From Zygnema cylindricum (taxonomy: Eukaryota; Streptophyta; Zygnematophyceae; Zygnematales; Zygnemataceae): a DNA stretch of 27,509 nucleotides. Below, piece by piece: positions 19,842 through 27,509 of this stretch (the first letter of the stretch is position 1; each line of letters begins with the position of its first letter). Both the position numbers and the translations under genes were made by a program. The notes below the pieces were generated by a model. That model searched no databases and was not told where the DNA came from. It saw only the letters and a list, made by a program, of their open reading frames with translations. The stretch is taken from assembly GCA_037447655.1 (NCBI GenBank), contig JBBHKE010000776.1, positions 14,000-41,508 on the forward strand. Direction: 5' to 3'.

Positions 19842-20891
19842 TGAAACTCTGAGACCTCCATAAGTCCTCAGAGTGGACAGCTTCCAAGAAGCCTCTAGGA
19901 TAATCCTGACCCCTTTGTGTTTAAGCAAAAATAACTGCCACCCTGGCAGACAAAAACTCTGACCAACTTCACCCCTGTGAAGACAAGACTCCCCTGAGTC
20001 GATAGCAAAAAGAATCTCTGAATTTGCTCCCCTGAGCAGTAAGTTATGGAGGGTCAAAGTTGACCTTTTGTACAGAAGCTCTTTGGGAGAGAGGGTCCTA
20101 TCTTCTAATTTTTCTAAGTCCTATCTCTCTCACAGACTCTATCTACTGATGTACGGAACCAATCAGAATTGAGTTCCGTACGCAAAAGTACAGATGCCGG
20201 TGTACTTTATGTACGGACATTGTACGACATGGCCAAAATGTCGACACATGTCAAATTCGGATTCGGTGCCATAATCTCCGGAGTTTCCACAATCCAACGG
20301 AATTTTGCCACGCGTCATCCGATGTGGCGATGGCCACAAACCGCCGAAATCTTCCTCCGCGATCTCGGCGCTAATCCCGGCCGTCCGATTAAATTCGGCT
20401 TTAATCGTAGCCGTAATAAATACATGCGCGGTATTTGTTTCATTTACGAAACAAATGCGCGGTACTGATTTTGGTCCGTACCGAAAGTCGTACATTATAT
20501 ATTACTGTATCTATGTATCCTGTAATCAATTTCAGTTAAATGGTTTATCGCTTGTATACGTATGTAAATAAATATCAAACTATATGCTAGGTAACACTAC
20601 CGCTAGATGAAACGGCTAAGGCTACCGGCTATTTCGTGTGTGCCGGCCGGCAGGTACCAGGATCAAATCCTGCCGCCGGCACATACATTTTAATTAAATA
20701 AATAAACCCTAATATAAAATTCCCGTAAACCTCAGGATAGCCAAGGTAGCCATGGCTCTAGCTTCCTCTCCAAATTTCTCAGTGACTGCGACAAGTTTGA
20801 GAGTTGGAGAGAGAAGTTAGAGATAGACTGCCTCGACTTCTATATTTCTTTTCAGACCTAGAAAATACTAATAAAACCATTAGTTTCTACA
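19842..20891 (-). mobile_element. Copia 3' LTR, 1050 bp, complete
   Basis: On the minus strand it starts TGTAGAAAC at 20891, immediately after the polypurine tract, and ends AGTTTCA at 19842, where gypsy coding sequence resumes. From 19842 to 20782 it is repeated at 25244-26182 with roughly 18 substitutions by eye (about 2%). It contains a strong GC-rich hairpin (20639-20683). It also has GTACGG-rich blocks near 20150-20230 and 20470-20490 that may belong to its promoter. The first 109 bp are absent from the other copy. Confidence 0.9.
20639..20683. other. GC-rich hairpin with tRNA-like T-arm in the copia LTR
   Basis: TGTGCCGGC (20639-20647) pairs with GCCGGCACA (20675-20683), and GGCAGG pairs with CCTGCC inside it. 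The result is about 15 bp of stem with a one-base bulge and a 14-base loop. On plus the sequence GGATCAAATCC (20660-20670) is close to the pol III B-box consensus. The other LTR has the same structure at 26041-26085 with two stem changes. It may derive from a tRNA-related repeat, or be an RNA structure used by the element; it is not a complete tRNA gene. Confidence 0.5.
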
Positions 20892-20904
20892 CTCCCCTTA
20901 TTTT
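20892..20904 (-). other. Copia polypurine tract
   Basis: The minus strand reads AAAATAAGGGGAG between the TAG stop codon of the polyprotein (20905-20907) and the LTR start (20891). There is no spacer on either side. Confidence 0.85.
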
Positions 20905-23900
20905 CTAGTCAATCTTTAATTTCAGACCACACTTCTCCCTGCAAAAAATTAGCTTAGGGGAAGGCACAGGTTTGGTCATCATATCTGCTACCATCTCACT
21001 ATCTGGTCTGTACTCTAAACTGATTATTTTGTTTTCTACTTTCTCTCTAACAAAGCTGAGTCTGATGTCCATGTGTTTGGCTTTAAAATGGTGTTTAGGA
21101 TTGGCAGAAATAGCGATTGCTGCCTGATTATCACAAAATATTTTCTGCACACCACTCTTAAGGTGACCAAGCTCACCAAGCAAAGACTTGACCCACATCA
21201 ATTCTTTTACAGCAGAGCAAGAGGCCATATACTCAGCCTCCATGGTGGACTGAGCAATAACCTTTTGCTGTTTGCTACTCCAACAGCAAGCCCCATCACC
21301 CACATATAATACATATCCAGAAGTACATCTCCTCATCGGAGCATCACCATAACTGGCATCACTCCAAGTAGTGATGTCAGTATTCTCCCCACCCAAATGC
21401 AACCATAGATCTCTAGTTCCTACCAAGTATCTAAGGACTCTCTTAGCTGCCTCCCAATCCTTCTTAGTGGGAGCATTTAGACTTCTACTCAGCACTCCTA
21501 CAGCTGCAGCTAAATCCGGCCGGGTACAATTCATAAAATAGATTAGACTTCCCACTACTTGCCTGTAAGGAATAGTCTGCATGAACTTCTGTTCTTCAGG
21601 AGATAATTCCTCGTCTAAGACTATGACTCCTTCTTCCTCACTCCCCTCACTTCCCTTCTTCAATTCCATTGGAGTTGTGCAACTATTAGCTTTATCCATT
21701 TGAAATTTTTCAAGCATGTTTCCTATTGCTTCCTTTTGAGTCAATCTTATAATTTTTCTTTTTCGGTCTCTCTCTACTTGAATTCCCAAAATATATTTTG
21801 CTTCCCCCATATCCTTCATTTCAAATCTCCCCTTAAGATCGGTTTTCAGTTTATTAATTTTTTCCATTGATTTACTTAAAACAAGCAAATCATCAACATA
21901 AATTGCAATAAATATAAAACCTTCCTCATCTTCGAAAACATAGATTGAGTGATCTGAGCTGATCCGAATATATCCTAGACCGGTAAGAAACTCATCAAGC
22001 TTTTTATTCCACTGTCGGGGCGCCTGTTTCAAACCATAAAGAGATTTAATCAGCCGGCATACCTTACTCTCCTCTCCTTCTTCCACAAACCCTTCGGGTT
22101 GTCGCATGAAGATCTCCTCTTCTAATTCTCCATGCAAAAAGGCTGTTTTGATGTCCATCTGGTGCACTTCCATGTCTTCCGCCGCTGCTAAACTGAGAAG
22201 TATGCGGACGGAGGGAAATCTGACCACCGGGGCAAAGGTTTCCTCGTAGTCAATTCCTTCCTTTTGTGTAAATCCCTTTGCCACTAATCTGGCCTTGTAG
22301 CGCTCGATTGTGTTATCTGGGTTCAGTTTTAGTTTGAAAACCCACTTACAACCGATTGGTTTTCGGTTAGGTGGACAGTCCACCAGCTCCCAAGTATCGG
22401 CTGCCATGATTGAAGCCATCTCCTCATTGATGGCTGTCTTCCACCGGTTTCTTTCTGGACAAGTTATCGCCTCTCGATAAGTTTGAGGTTCATCTTGATG
22501 AGATAGTTTAGTTACCTTGTTATTAACCTGTTTTTCTTGCAGTCTTTTGCTACTTCTCCTCCCTCCCTCAAAATCTGAGGCTGGAATAGATGGTTCTCGT
22601 GGATTCTTTCGAACAAACTCGGCTTCTCCCCTATCCCTTGATTCCGAATCAATTTCCACCACGTCTTCCGCTTCGAGTAGAGTTGTCACTGGAGTTTCCA
22701 GAGCCGAGTCCTTTTCAGTCTGATTTGTTCCTGCAAGAATGTCATCGTCTCTAAAACCTGGATAGTTAGGAAGCTCAAAGTCATCAGAATTTTCTGACTC
22801 AAATCTGATTTTTACTGACTTTGTATATTTGAAGGGATCCACAGACTTTCCTTCATCCATAACTACTAGATGCTTTACTAAGATTATATCTTCTCTTTTT
22901 AGATCATAAACTCTATATCCTTTAACATCCTCATCATATCCTAATAAGTATCCCGGTTTTCCTTTAGGATCTAGCTTCCAATTGGACCGATCAGTATCTA
23001 GACTGAATACTTGACTGCCGAAAACCTTTAAATGAGATAAGTCTGGTTTCCGGCCTGTCCATCTCTCATAAGGTGTTTGATCTTTTATAGCTGAAGTAAG
23101 AACTCTATTTTTGAGGTAATTAGCACAGTTTATTGCTTCTGCCCAAAACCTTTTTCCTATCTTCTTATCCGACAACATACTTCTAGCACTATCACTTAGT
23201 GTTCTATTTAACCTTTCAGCTACCCCATTCTGTTCAGGATTTTCTGGCACTGTCTTTTGGTGTTGAACCCCATCTTCCCTCAAAAAATCCTCAAACTGGT
23301 TAGAAGTATACTCTCCACCATTGTCACTCCTTACTCTCTTGATTGGAGTTTCATGGAGTTTTTCGCTCCATGCTTTATATTGTCTAAAACAGTCCTCAGC
23401 TTCTGACTTGTTTTTCAAAAAATATACTCGGGAATACCGAGACCAATCATCAGTTATAGTCATCATAAATCTCTTCCCCCCCGGTGAGGGCACTCTAGCT
23501 GGTCCCCAAATATCTGTGTGTACTAGATCTAGAAGTTTTTCTCCCTTGTAGGTGGCTGTTTTTGGAAAGGGTAATCTGTGTGCTTTACCTTGAGCACACC
23601 CACTACAATCACTTATATCATCACTCTCACTGAACTGAATCCCTTCCACCACTCCCATCTTTTTCATCTCTCTTAACTTATCTAGATTCACATGCCCAAG
23701 CCTCTTATGCCACATCATAATATCATGAACACCAGCATAATAAAGTTTCTTCGTTTCATTACTTAAGATCAGCCTAAACATCCCATGGCTACCTTTCTCA
23801 GCAATGAAATAGACATCCTCCTCAAAACTAGCAGTAAAGACTCCTTCCCTAGTGCTAGTGAAAAAACCCTTATCATCTAATACTGATGTAGAGATAAGGT

Positions 23901-25239
23901 TTTTGTTCAGCTCCGGAATAAACAATACATCGGAGAATGTTAATATGGATGTCTTTCCTTCTACTAACACTTTCAGATCTACCGATCCTACAAGAGTAGT
24001 GGTGACTATCCTCCCATCCCCGTACTCTATCTCTACGGTGGGAATCTTTCTTATCTTAGTGAACAGGTGTCTATCCTTACACATGTGCATTGAGGCACCT
24101 GAATCTATAATCCAGCCTGCTTCACCTTTCAATCCACCGTAAGCACATTTCTGCCTTCGTGGAATTTCAACCTCAGTTTTCGCCTCCAACTCCTCATCCA
24201 AAAAGAGCTCATCGTCCTCGTCCTCGGATTCCGCCTCAAGTACTTGTGTGACAAGGGCCTTTTTCTTTCCTCTCGGGGTACCACCGGTCTGCCCCTCCTT
24301 TAACCGAAGCTCGGTTAGCTTGGTGCACTCTGCCATATAGTGCCCCGGTTTCTTACAAAAATGACATAAACCTTTGGGAGCCCTTGGTTCGAACTCGCCA
24401 ACCTGTTTTTTCTGCTCCCTACCCCCATAGTTTCCGACTGGTTTCCGGGAATCCTTGTTCCTCCAATCGGTCGCTGTTGCCAAGGCTTGGCCACTCTTTC
24501 CTCCCCTTCGGATCTCAATCGTATTCTCTCGAACGAGAATCATCCCTACCACTGAGTTCCATATCCACCTTGAGTCCGGCAAGTCCTGCACACGGTTGAC
24601 TATGTTCTCGAACTCATCAGGTAACTTCATTAGTAAACAGTTAACTTTTTCTTTTTCACTAAAAACTTTACCCGCACTCTCTAGCTCCATGAAGAGTGTA
24701 GCAAGCTCATTGCAAAAATCCAACATATTTCCCCCTTTGTATACATACTCCTTAACTTTCTGATCAGCCAACTGTTGTTGCTGAATCGTACCACTTCGGT
24801 ACATCTTTATAAGAGCCATCCAAAGATCGGATGCCCTCTCTACCTGCAAATGAGGACATGCAAGTCCTTGAGTGAGATGGCGTAGGATGAAGTGCTTTGC
24901 CGCCATATTGTTGAAGTCCCAGGTTTCAGTATCATTCTCCTCGTTCCTCGGAATAGGTGACATGAATGCTAAACTAGTTCCTATTGGTGTGGTCGCCTCC
25001 TTCTCCTTTCCTTTGTCCACCACCTCTCCTTCCTTTGTTTCCTCCGTTGAAGGTGAATCCTCTTTCCTGGTGAATCTGCTTCCTTTAAACCCTGGAGGAA
25101 TTCCAAGACTTGATGGACGCCCCAATCGTCCACTCACTATCCCCCAAAACCTTTTTTCGCATAGAGCTCCTATCATCATACTTTCCCAGTATATGAAGTC
25201 TGTTCCTTTAAAGATTGGTACCCTAGAGGGTGGGCCCAT
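20905..25239 (-). CDS. Ty1/copia Gag-Pol polyprotein, intact
   Basis: One uninterrupted frame encodes all domains in copia order. Numbering is from the frame's first Met at 25263. They are Gag; a zinc knuckle CHFCKKPGHYMAEC at residues 300-313; an aspartic protease with DSGAS at 387-391; a pre-integrase zinc finger (H519, H524, C553, C556); an integrase core with D584, D647 and E683 (35 residues between the last two); reverse transcriptase with YVDD at 1122-1125; and RNase H with SDASYGDA (D1302) and MEAEYMA. I prefer the Met at 25239 (MGPPSRVP) as start, since the earlier Met (25263) lies inside the LTR. That gives 1444 residues. The intact frame suggests recent activity. The truncated 5' LTR probably removed promoter sequence. 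Confidence 0.93.
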   Translation of the reverse strand: MGPPSRVPIFKGTDFIYWESMMIGALCEKRFWGIVSGRLGRPSSLGIPPGFKGSRFTRKEDSPSTEETKEGEVVDKGKEKEATTPIGTSLAFMSPIPRNEENDTETWDFNNMAAKHFILRHLTQGLACPHLQVERASDLWMALIKMYRSGTIQQQQLADQKVKEYVYKGGNMLDFCNELATLFMELESAGKVFSEKEKVNCLLMKLPDEFENIVNRVQDLPDSRWIWNSVVGMILVRENTIEIRRGGKSGQALATATDWRNKDSRKPVGNYGGREQKKQVGEFEPRAPKGLCHFCKKPGHYMAECTKLTELRLKEGQTGGTPRGKKKALVTQVLEAESEDEDDELFLDEELEAKTEVEIPRRQKCAYGGLKGEAGWIIDSGASMHMCKDRHLFTKIRKIPTVEIEYGDGRIVTTTLVGSVDLKVLVEGKTSILTFSDVLFIPELNKNLISTSVLDDKGFFTSTREGVFTASFEEDVYFIAEKGSHGMFRLILSNETKKLYYAGVHDIMMWHKRLGHVNLDKLREMKKMGVVEGIQFSESDDISDCSGCAQGKAHRLPFPKTATYKGEKLLDLVHTDIWGPARVPSPGGKRFMMTITDDWSRYSRVYFLKNKSEAEDCFRQYKAWSEKLHETPIKRVRSDNGGEYTSNQFEDFLREDGVQHQKTVPENPEQNGVAERLNRTLSDSARSMLSDKKIGKRFWAEAINCANYLKNRVLTSAIKDQTPYERWTGRKPDLSHLKVFGSQVFSLDTDRSNWKLDPKGKPGYLLGYDEDVKGYRVYDLKREDIILVKHLVVMDEGKSVDPFKYTKSVKIRFESENSDDFELPNYPGFRDDDILAGTNQTEKDSALETPVTTLLEAEDVVEIDSESRDRGEAEFVRKNPREPSIPASDFEGGRRSSKRLQEKQVNNKVTKLSHQDEPQTYREAITCPERNRWKTAINEEMASIMAADTWELVDCPPNRKPIGCKWVFKLKLNPDNTIERYKARLVAKGFTQKEGIDYEETFAPVVRFPSVRILLSLAAAEDMEVHQMDIKTAFLHGELEEEIFMRQPEGFVEEGEESKVCRLIKSLYGLKQAPRQWNKKLDEFLTGLGYIRISSDHSIYVFEDEEGFIFIAIYVDDLLVLSKSMEKINKLKTDLKGRFEMKDMGEAKYILGIQVERDRKRKIIRLTQKEAIGNMLEKFQMDKANSCTTPMELKKGSEGSEEEGVIVLDEELSPEEQKFMQTIPYRQVVGSLIYFMNCTRPDLAAAVGVLSRSLNAPTKKDWEAAKRVLRYLVGTRDLWLHLGGENTDITTWSDASYGDAPMRRCTSGYVLYVGDGACCWSSKQQKVIAQSTMEAEYMASCSAVKELMWVKSLLGELGHLKSGVQKIFCDNQAAIAISANPKHHFKAKHMDIRLSFVREKVENKIISLEYRPDSEMVADMMTKPVPSPKLIFCREKCGLKLKID

Positions 25240-25242
25240 AAC
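25229..25242 (-). other. Copia primer-binding site for a half initiator tRNA-Met
   Basis: The minus strand reads GTTATGGGCCCACC one base after the LTR end (CA at 25245-25244). It is complementary over 14 nt to the anticodon arm of plant initiator tRNA-Met (GGUGGGCCCAUAAC), not to the usual tRNA 3' end. Drosophila copia and yeast Ty5 are known to use such internal fragments of initiator tRNA as primer. The ATG inside it is the likely start codon of the polyprotein. Confidence 0.8.
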
Positions 25243-25243
25243 A

Positions 25244-26182
25244 TGAAACTGTGAGACCTCCATAAGTCCTCAGAGTGGACAGCTTCCAAGAAGCCTCTAG
25301 GATAATCCTGACCCCTTTGTGTTTAAGCAAAAATAACTGCCACCCTGGCAGACAAAAACTCTGACCAACTTCACCCCTGTGAAGACAAGACTCCCCTGAG
25401 TCGATAGCAAAAAGAATCTCTGAATTTGCTCCCCTGAGCAGTAAGTTATGGAGGGTCAAAGTTGACCTTTTGTACAGAAGCTCTCTGGGAGAGAAGGTCC
25501 TATCTTCTAATTTTTCTAAGTCCTATCTCTCTCACAGACTCTATCTACTGATGTACGGTACCAATCAGAATTGAGTTCCGTACGCAAAAGTACAGCTGCC
25601 GGTGTACTTTATGTACGGACATTGTACGACATGGCCAAAATGTCGACACATGTCAAATCCGGATTCGGTGCCATAATCTCCGGAGTTTCCACAATCCAAC
25701 GGAATTTTGCCACGCGTCATCCGATGTGGCGATGGCCAAAAACCGCCGAAATCTTCCTCCGCGATCTCGGCGCTAATCCCGGCCGTCCGATTAAATTCGG
25801 CTTTCATCGTAGCCGTAATAAATACATGCGCGGTATTTGTTTCATTTACGAAACAAATACGCAGTACTGATTTTGGTCCGTACCGAAAGTCGTACATTAT
25901 ATATTACTGGATCTATGTATCCCGTAATCAATTTCAGTTAAATGGTTTATCGCTTGTATACATATGTAAATAAATATCAAACTATATGCTAGGTAACACT
26001 ACCGCTAGATCAAACGGCTAAGGCTACCGGCTATTTCGTGTCTGCCGGCCGGTAGGTACCAGGATCAAATCCTGCCGCCGGCACATACATTTTAATTAAA
26101 TAAATAAACCTTAATATAAAATTCCCGTAAACCTCAGGATAGCCAAGGTAGCCATGGCTCTAGCTTCCTCTCCAAATTTCTC
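25244..26182 (-). mobile_element. Copia 5' LTR, truncated by about 109 bp
   Basis: It is nearly identical to 19842-20782 and ends AGTTTCA before the primer-binding site. On its upstream side (minus), similarity begins only at GAGAAATTTGGAGAGG; the first 109 bp of the LTR, including the TG end, are missing. A fragment of gypsy integrase is attached instead. Loss of the start of U3 may reduce or abolish the promoter. Confidence 0.88.
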
Positions 26183-26344
26183 GTAGTGACCGCTTCACTG
26201 TTTGTACGCACCTTTCGGCCAAATCGTCGGCTTGAGGGTGGTCGCGACTGGTAAGTCGATGGTCGATGAGGCATTTCTCCAAAAGATTGGTAAATTCTCC
26301 GGCGAATTCCGATCCCTGGTCTGTCAAAACCTCTGCTGGCGCTC
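26183..26344 (-). repeat. 162-bp gypsy integrase fragment used as junction filler
   Basis: This segment equals 17858-18019, in the same orientation, with one difference that I see (near 26310). It lies between the truncated copia LTR and the interrupted gypsy reverse transcriptase. A GTCACT microhomology occurs at its copia side: the missing LTR sequence reads GCAGTCACT and the filler GCGGTCACT. Confidence 0.9.
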
Positions 26345-26880
26345 AAACTATGGGGAGAACTGTGGGGGAAGCAAACCCATGGAGTCGTGTGCTTTTCGAA
26401 CCAACCCGGCGCCTACCAAAGTTTGGACCTTTGCGGTGATAAACTCCTTCTCCTTGAAGCTGAGAGGGTACTGTTTCTGCCAAACAGTTGCCGTTTCGTC
26501 GATCAGGTCAATACAAAAGGGGGTTCCTTTGTATATTCGGACATCTGTTTCTGACCAGGAGAAAACCTGATTGTTTTTGGCCAAGAGTTCCGTTAGCTGT
26601 TCTTTCTGCTGAGGGTCTAGCTGCTCCCCCAGAGTCCAGTCCATCTTTCCTGGCTCAACTGCGGCCCAGGCTTCCGGTGGTCTCCCGTAGAGATTGATGT
26701 CGAATTCTAGCCCAACCGGTGGATCCGCCTTTACTCCTTCGGATAATACTTTACTGCTGACTACTTCCGCTAAGCTGTCCCTTTCTGAACTACCGTTCCC
26801 CCCCACTGAAGGAACTTCTTGGTGTAGAATTTTTCCCCTCTGTCTCCCCCCTTCAAGCTTCAAAGTGGCTTGCTTGACAA
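26345..26880 (-). pseudogene. Gypsy reverse transcriptase, linker and fingers (5' part)
   Basis: Readable segments are PPEAWAAVEPGKMDWTLGEQ, QKEQLTELLAKNNQVFSWSE, then YPLSFKEKEFITAKVQTLVG and AGLVRKAHDS, typical of the region before the reverse transcriptase palm. After HDS a one-base shift is needed to continue as GFASPTVLPIV, where the filler begins. About ten residues expected before GDYR (19841) are missing. Upstream linker sequence has no protease motif that I can find. Confidence 0.85.
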
Positions 26881-26889
26881 CAGGTTTGG

Positions 26890-27509
26890 AGCTTAAAGGT
26901 AACTTCTGCGGGAATCTGGAGAATGGAGACTGGAATATGCAAGAGCGTGTTTTGTAACCCAGGTAATGGCATTCAAATCCAGGCTTTGCCCGATTAGGCC
27001 GCACCTTTGTAGGTATGAAATACCTGGTGCGGCCGTGGTTTCCGGATGGAATCCCATGGCTTGTTCTCGTTCCAATATTGGTGGTGTCGTCCAAATTCCG
27101 TCCTTGTTGTCAAAAATCATCCCAGCTGTTCCTTTTTTGTAGGCATGACTGTGAGGAAAAGAAACCAACGTGGGGAGGGCTTGACGAGGAGTTCCGGGTG
27201 TGTTGCATTGGAAGAAAAGAGGACGATCCGGTTTGGTTACAGGTGTGGCTAGTCTCCCTTCTCCAAGTATTTGTTGTACTGAAGTCTGAGGGTTGGGGGT
27301 CTGTTAATCCAACAGTTGTCGGAGTACCGGAAGCGGGATCATATTGGTCCAATATGCCCGGAGTCTTTGTGCTCGAGATCCCATTTGAGCAACGTCAAAA
27401 ACCAAAGGAGATCCCAAAGTCCGGGTTACTTGTTTCCAGCTGTCTGCAACCTGTATTCGTTTATCATCCCCTGGGGGGACATTCTCAATGATGTACCCCA
27501 TTGGTGTGT
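26890..27509 (-). pseudogene. C5-cytosine DNA methyltransferase-like domain within gypsy (partial at window edge)
   Basis: In one frame, broken only by a TAA at 27304-27306, there is an ENV motif (GYIIENVPPGDD, as in motif VI). After it come FDVAQMGSRAQRLRAYWTN (like motif VIII), PGTPRQALPTLVSFPHSHAY, then ILEREQAMGFHPETTAAPG and GLIGQSLDLNAITWV (like motifs IX-X). The combination of an Arg/Trp-Asn motif VIII and ERE-GF followed by GQSLDLN looks closest to the DNMT3-type C5 methyltransferases. Catalytic motif IV (Pro-Cys) would lie beyond the window. Methyltransferase-bearing gypsy elements are reported from charophyte algae. The assignment rests on motif reading without alignment. Confidence 0.65.

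Larger units (their letters stand above)
16787..27509 (-). mobile_element. Ty3/gypsy retrotransposon with methyltransferase-like and PHD domains, interrupted by copia, right edge cut
   Basis: Domain order along the minus strand is C5-methyltransferase-like region (from 27509 to about 26890), linker, reverse transcriptase, RNase H, integrase, PHD-like finger, polypurine tract and LTR. The order RT-RNase H-integrase is that of Ty3/gypsy. The reverse transcriptase is split by a nested copia element at 19842-26344. Gag, protease and the 5' LTR would lie beyond the right edge. The copy carries several in-frame stops (18063, 18802, 19102, 27304) and frameshifts (about 19793 and 26375), so it is inactive as a whole. 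The domains remain readable, which points to moderate age. Confidence 0.88.

Noticed and set aside
20163-20495. 110-codon minus-strand frame repeated at 25565-25897
   Set aside because: It lies wholly inside the copia LTR and is repeated only because the LTR is; no family resemblance.
20639-20683. A functional tRNA gene
   Set aside because: Only an acceptor-like and T-arm-like hairpin is present. No convincing D arm or anticodon arm can be placed, and the second copy has stem mismatches.
25237-25263. Met at 25263 as the copia polyprotein start
   Set aside because: It lies within the LTR upstream of the primer-binding site. The next Met at 25239 starts a typical copia Gag N-terminus (MGPPSRVPIFKG). 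The earlier Met cannot be strictly excluded.

Overview
The window looks like nuclear DNA from a streptophyte (a charophyte-grade alga or an early-diverging land plant). The evidence is a spliced ten-exon PIN-LIKES (PILS) auxin-carrier-type gene, plant-type Ty1/copia and Ty3/gypsy retrotransposons, several MITE-like elements and very simple purine/pyrimidine repeats. A gypsy element that carries a cytosine methyltransferase-like region fits reports of such elements in charophyte algae, but the species cannot be fixed from the sequence.

Layout. 1-1392: AT-rich flank without a recognised gene. 1393-6788 (minus): a complete PILS-like gene. I assembled ten exons joined by nine GT-AG introns in consistent phase, giving 462 residues. 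Most introns, and the leader upstream of the ATG, hold long CT-rich tracts on the coding strand; intron 1 switches from purine-rich to pyrimidine-rich half way. 7040-8598: AT-rich intergenic DNA. 8599-11610: a DNA transposon-like unit with terminal inverted repeats of about 285 bp, containing two adjacent MITEs. 13029-13286: a hAT-type MITE with a perfect 8-bp target duplication. 13715-14495: a further inverted-repeat element. 14593-14716: a detached fragment of the copia LTR start. 15315-17080: two roughly 295-bp gypsy-type LTR copies separated by 1.2 kb.

16787-27509 (minus): a decaying Ty3/gypsy element that runs off the right edge. Reading along the minus strand it has the C-terminal half of a C5-cytosine methyltransferase-like domain, reverse transcriptase, RNase H, integrase, a PHD-like zinc finger, a polypurine tract and the 3' LTR. 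Its reverse transcriptase is interrupted by a nested Ty1/copia element (about 19842-26182, minus). The copia element has one intact polyprotein frame. That frame fills the internal region from primer-binding site to polypurine tract, and its probable ATG lies inside the primer-binding site. The copia 5' LTR is truncated and joined to a 162-bp copy of the gypsy integrase.

Most short reading frames in the window are low-complexity or antisense shadows and are not listed.
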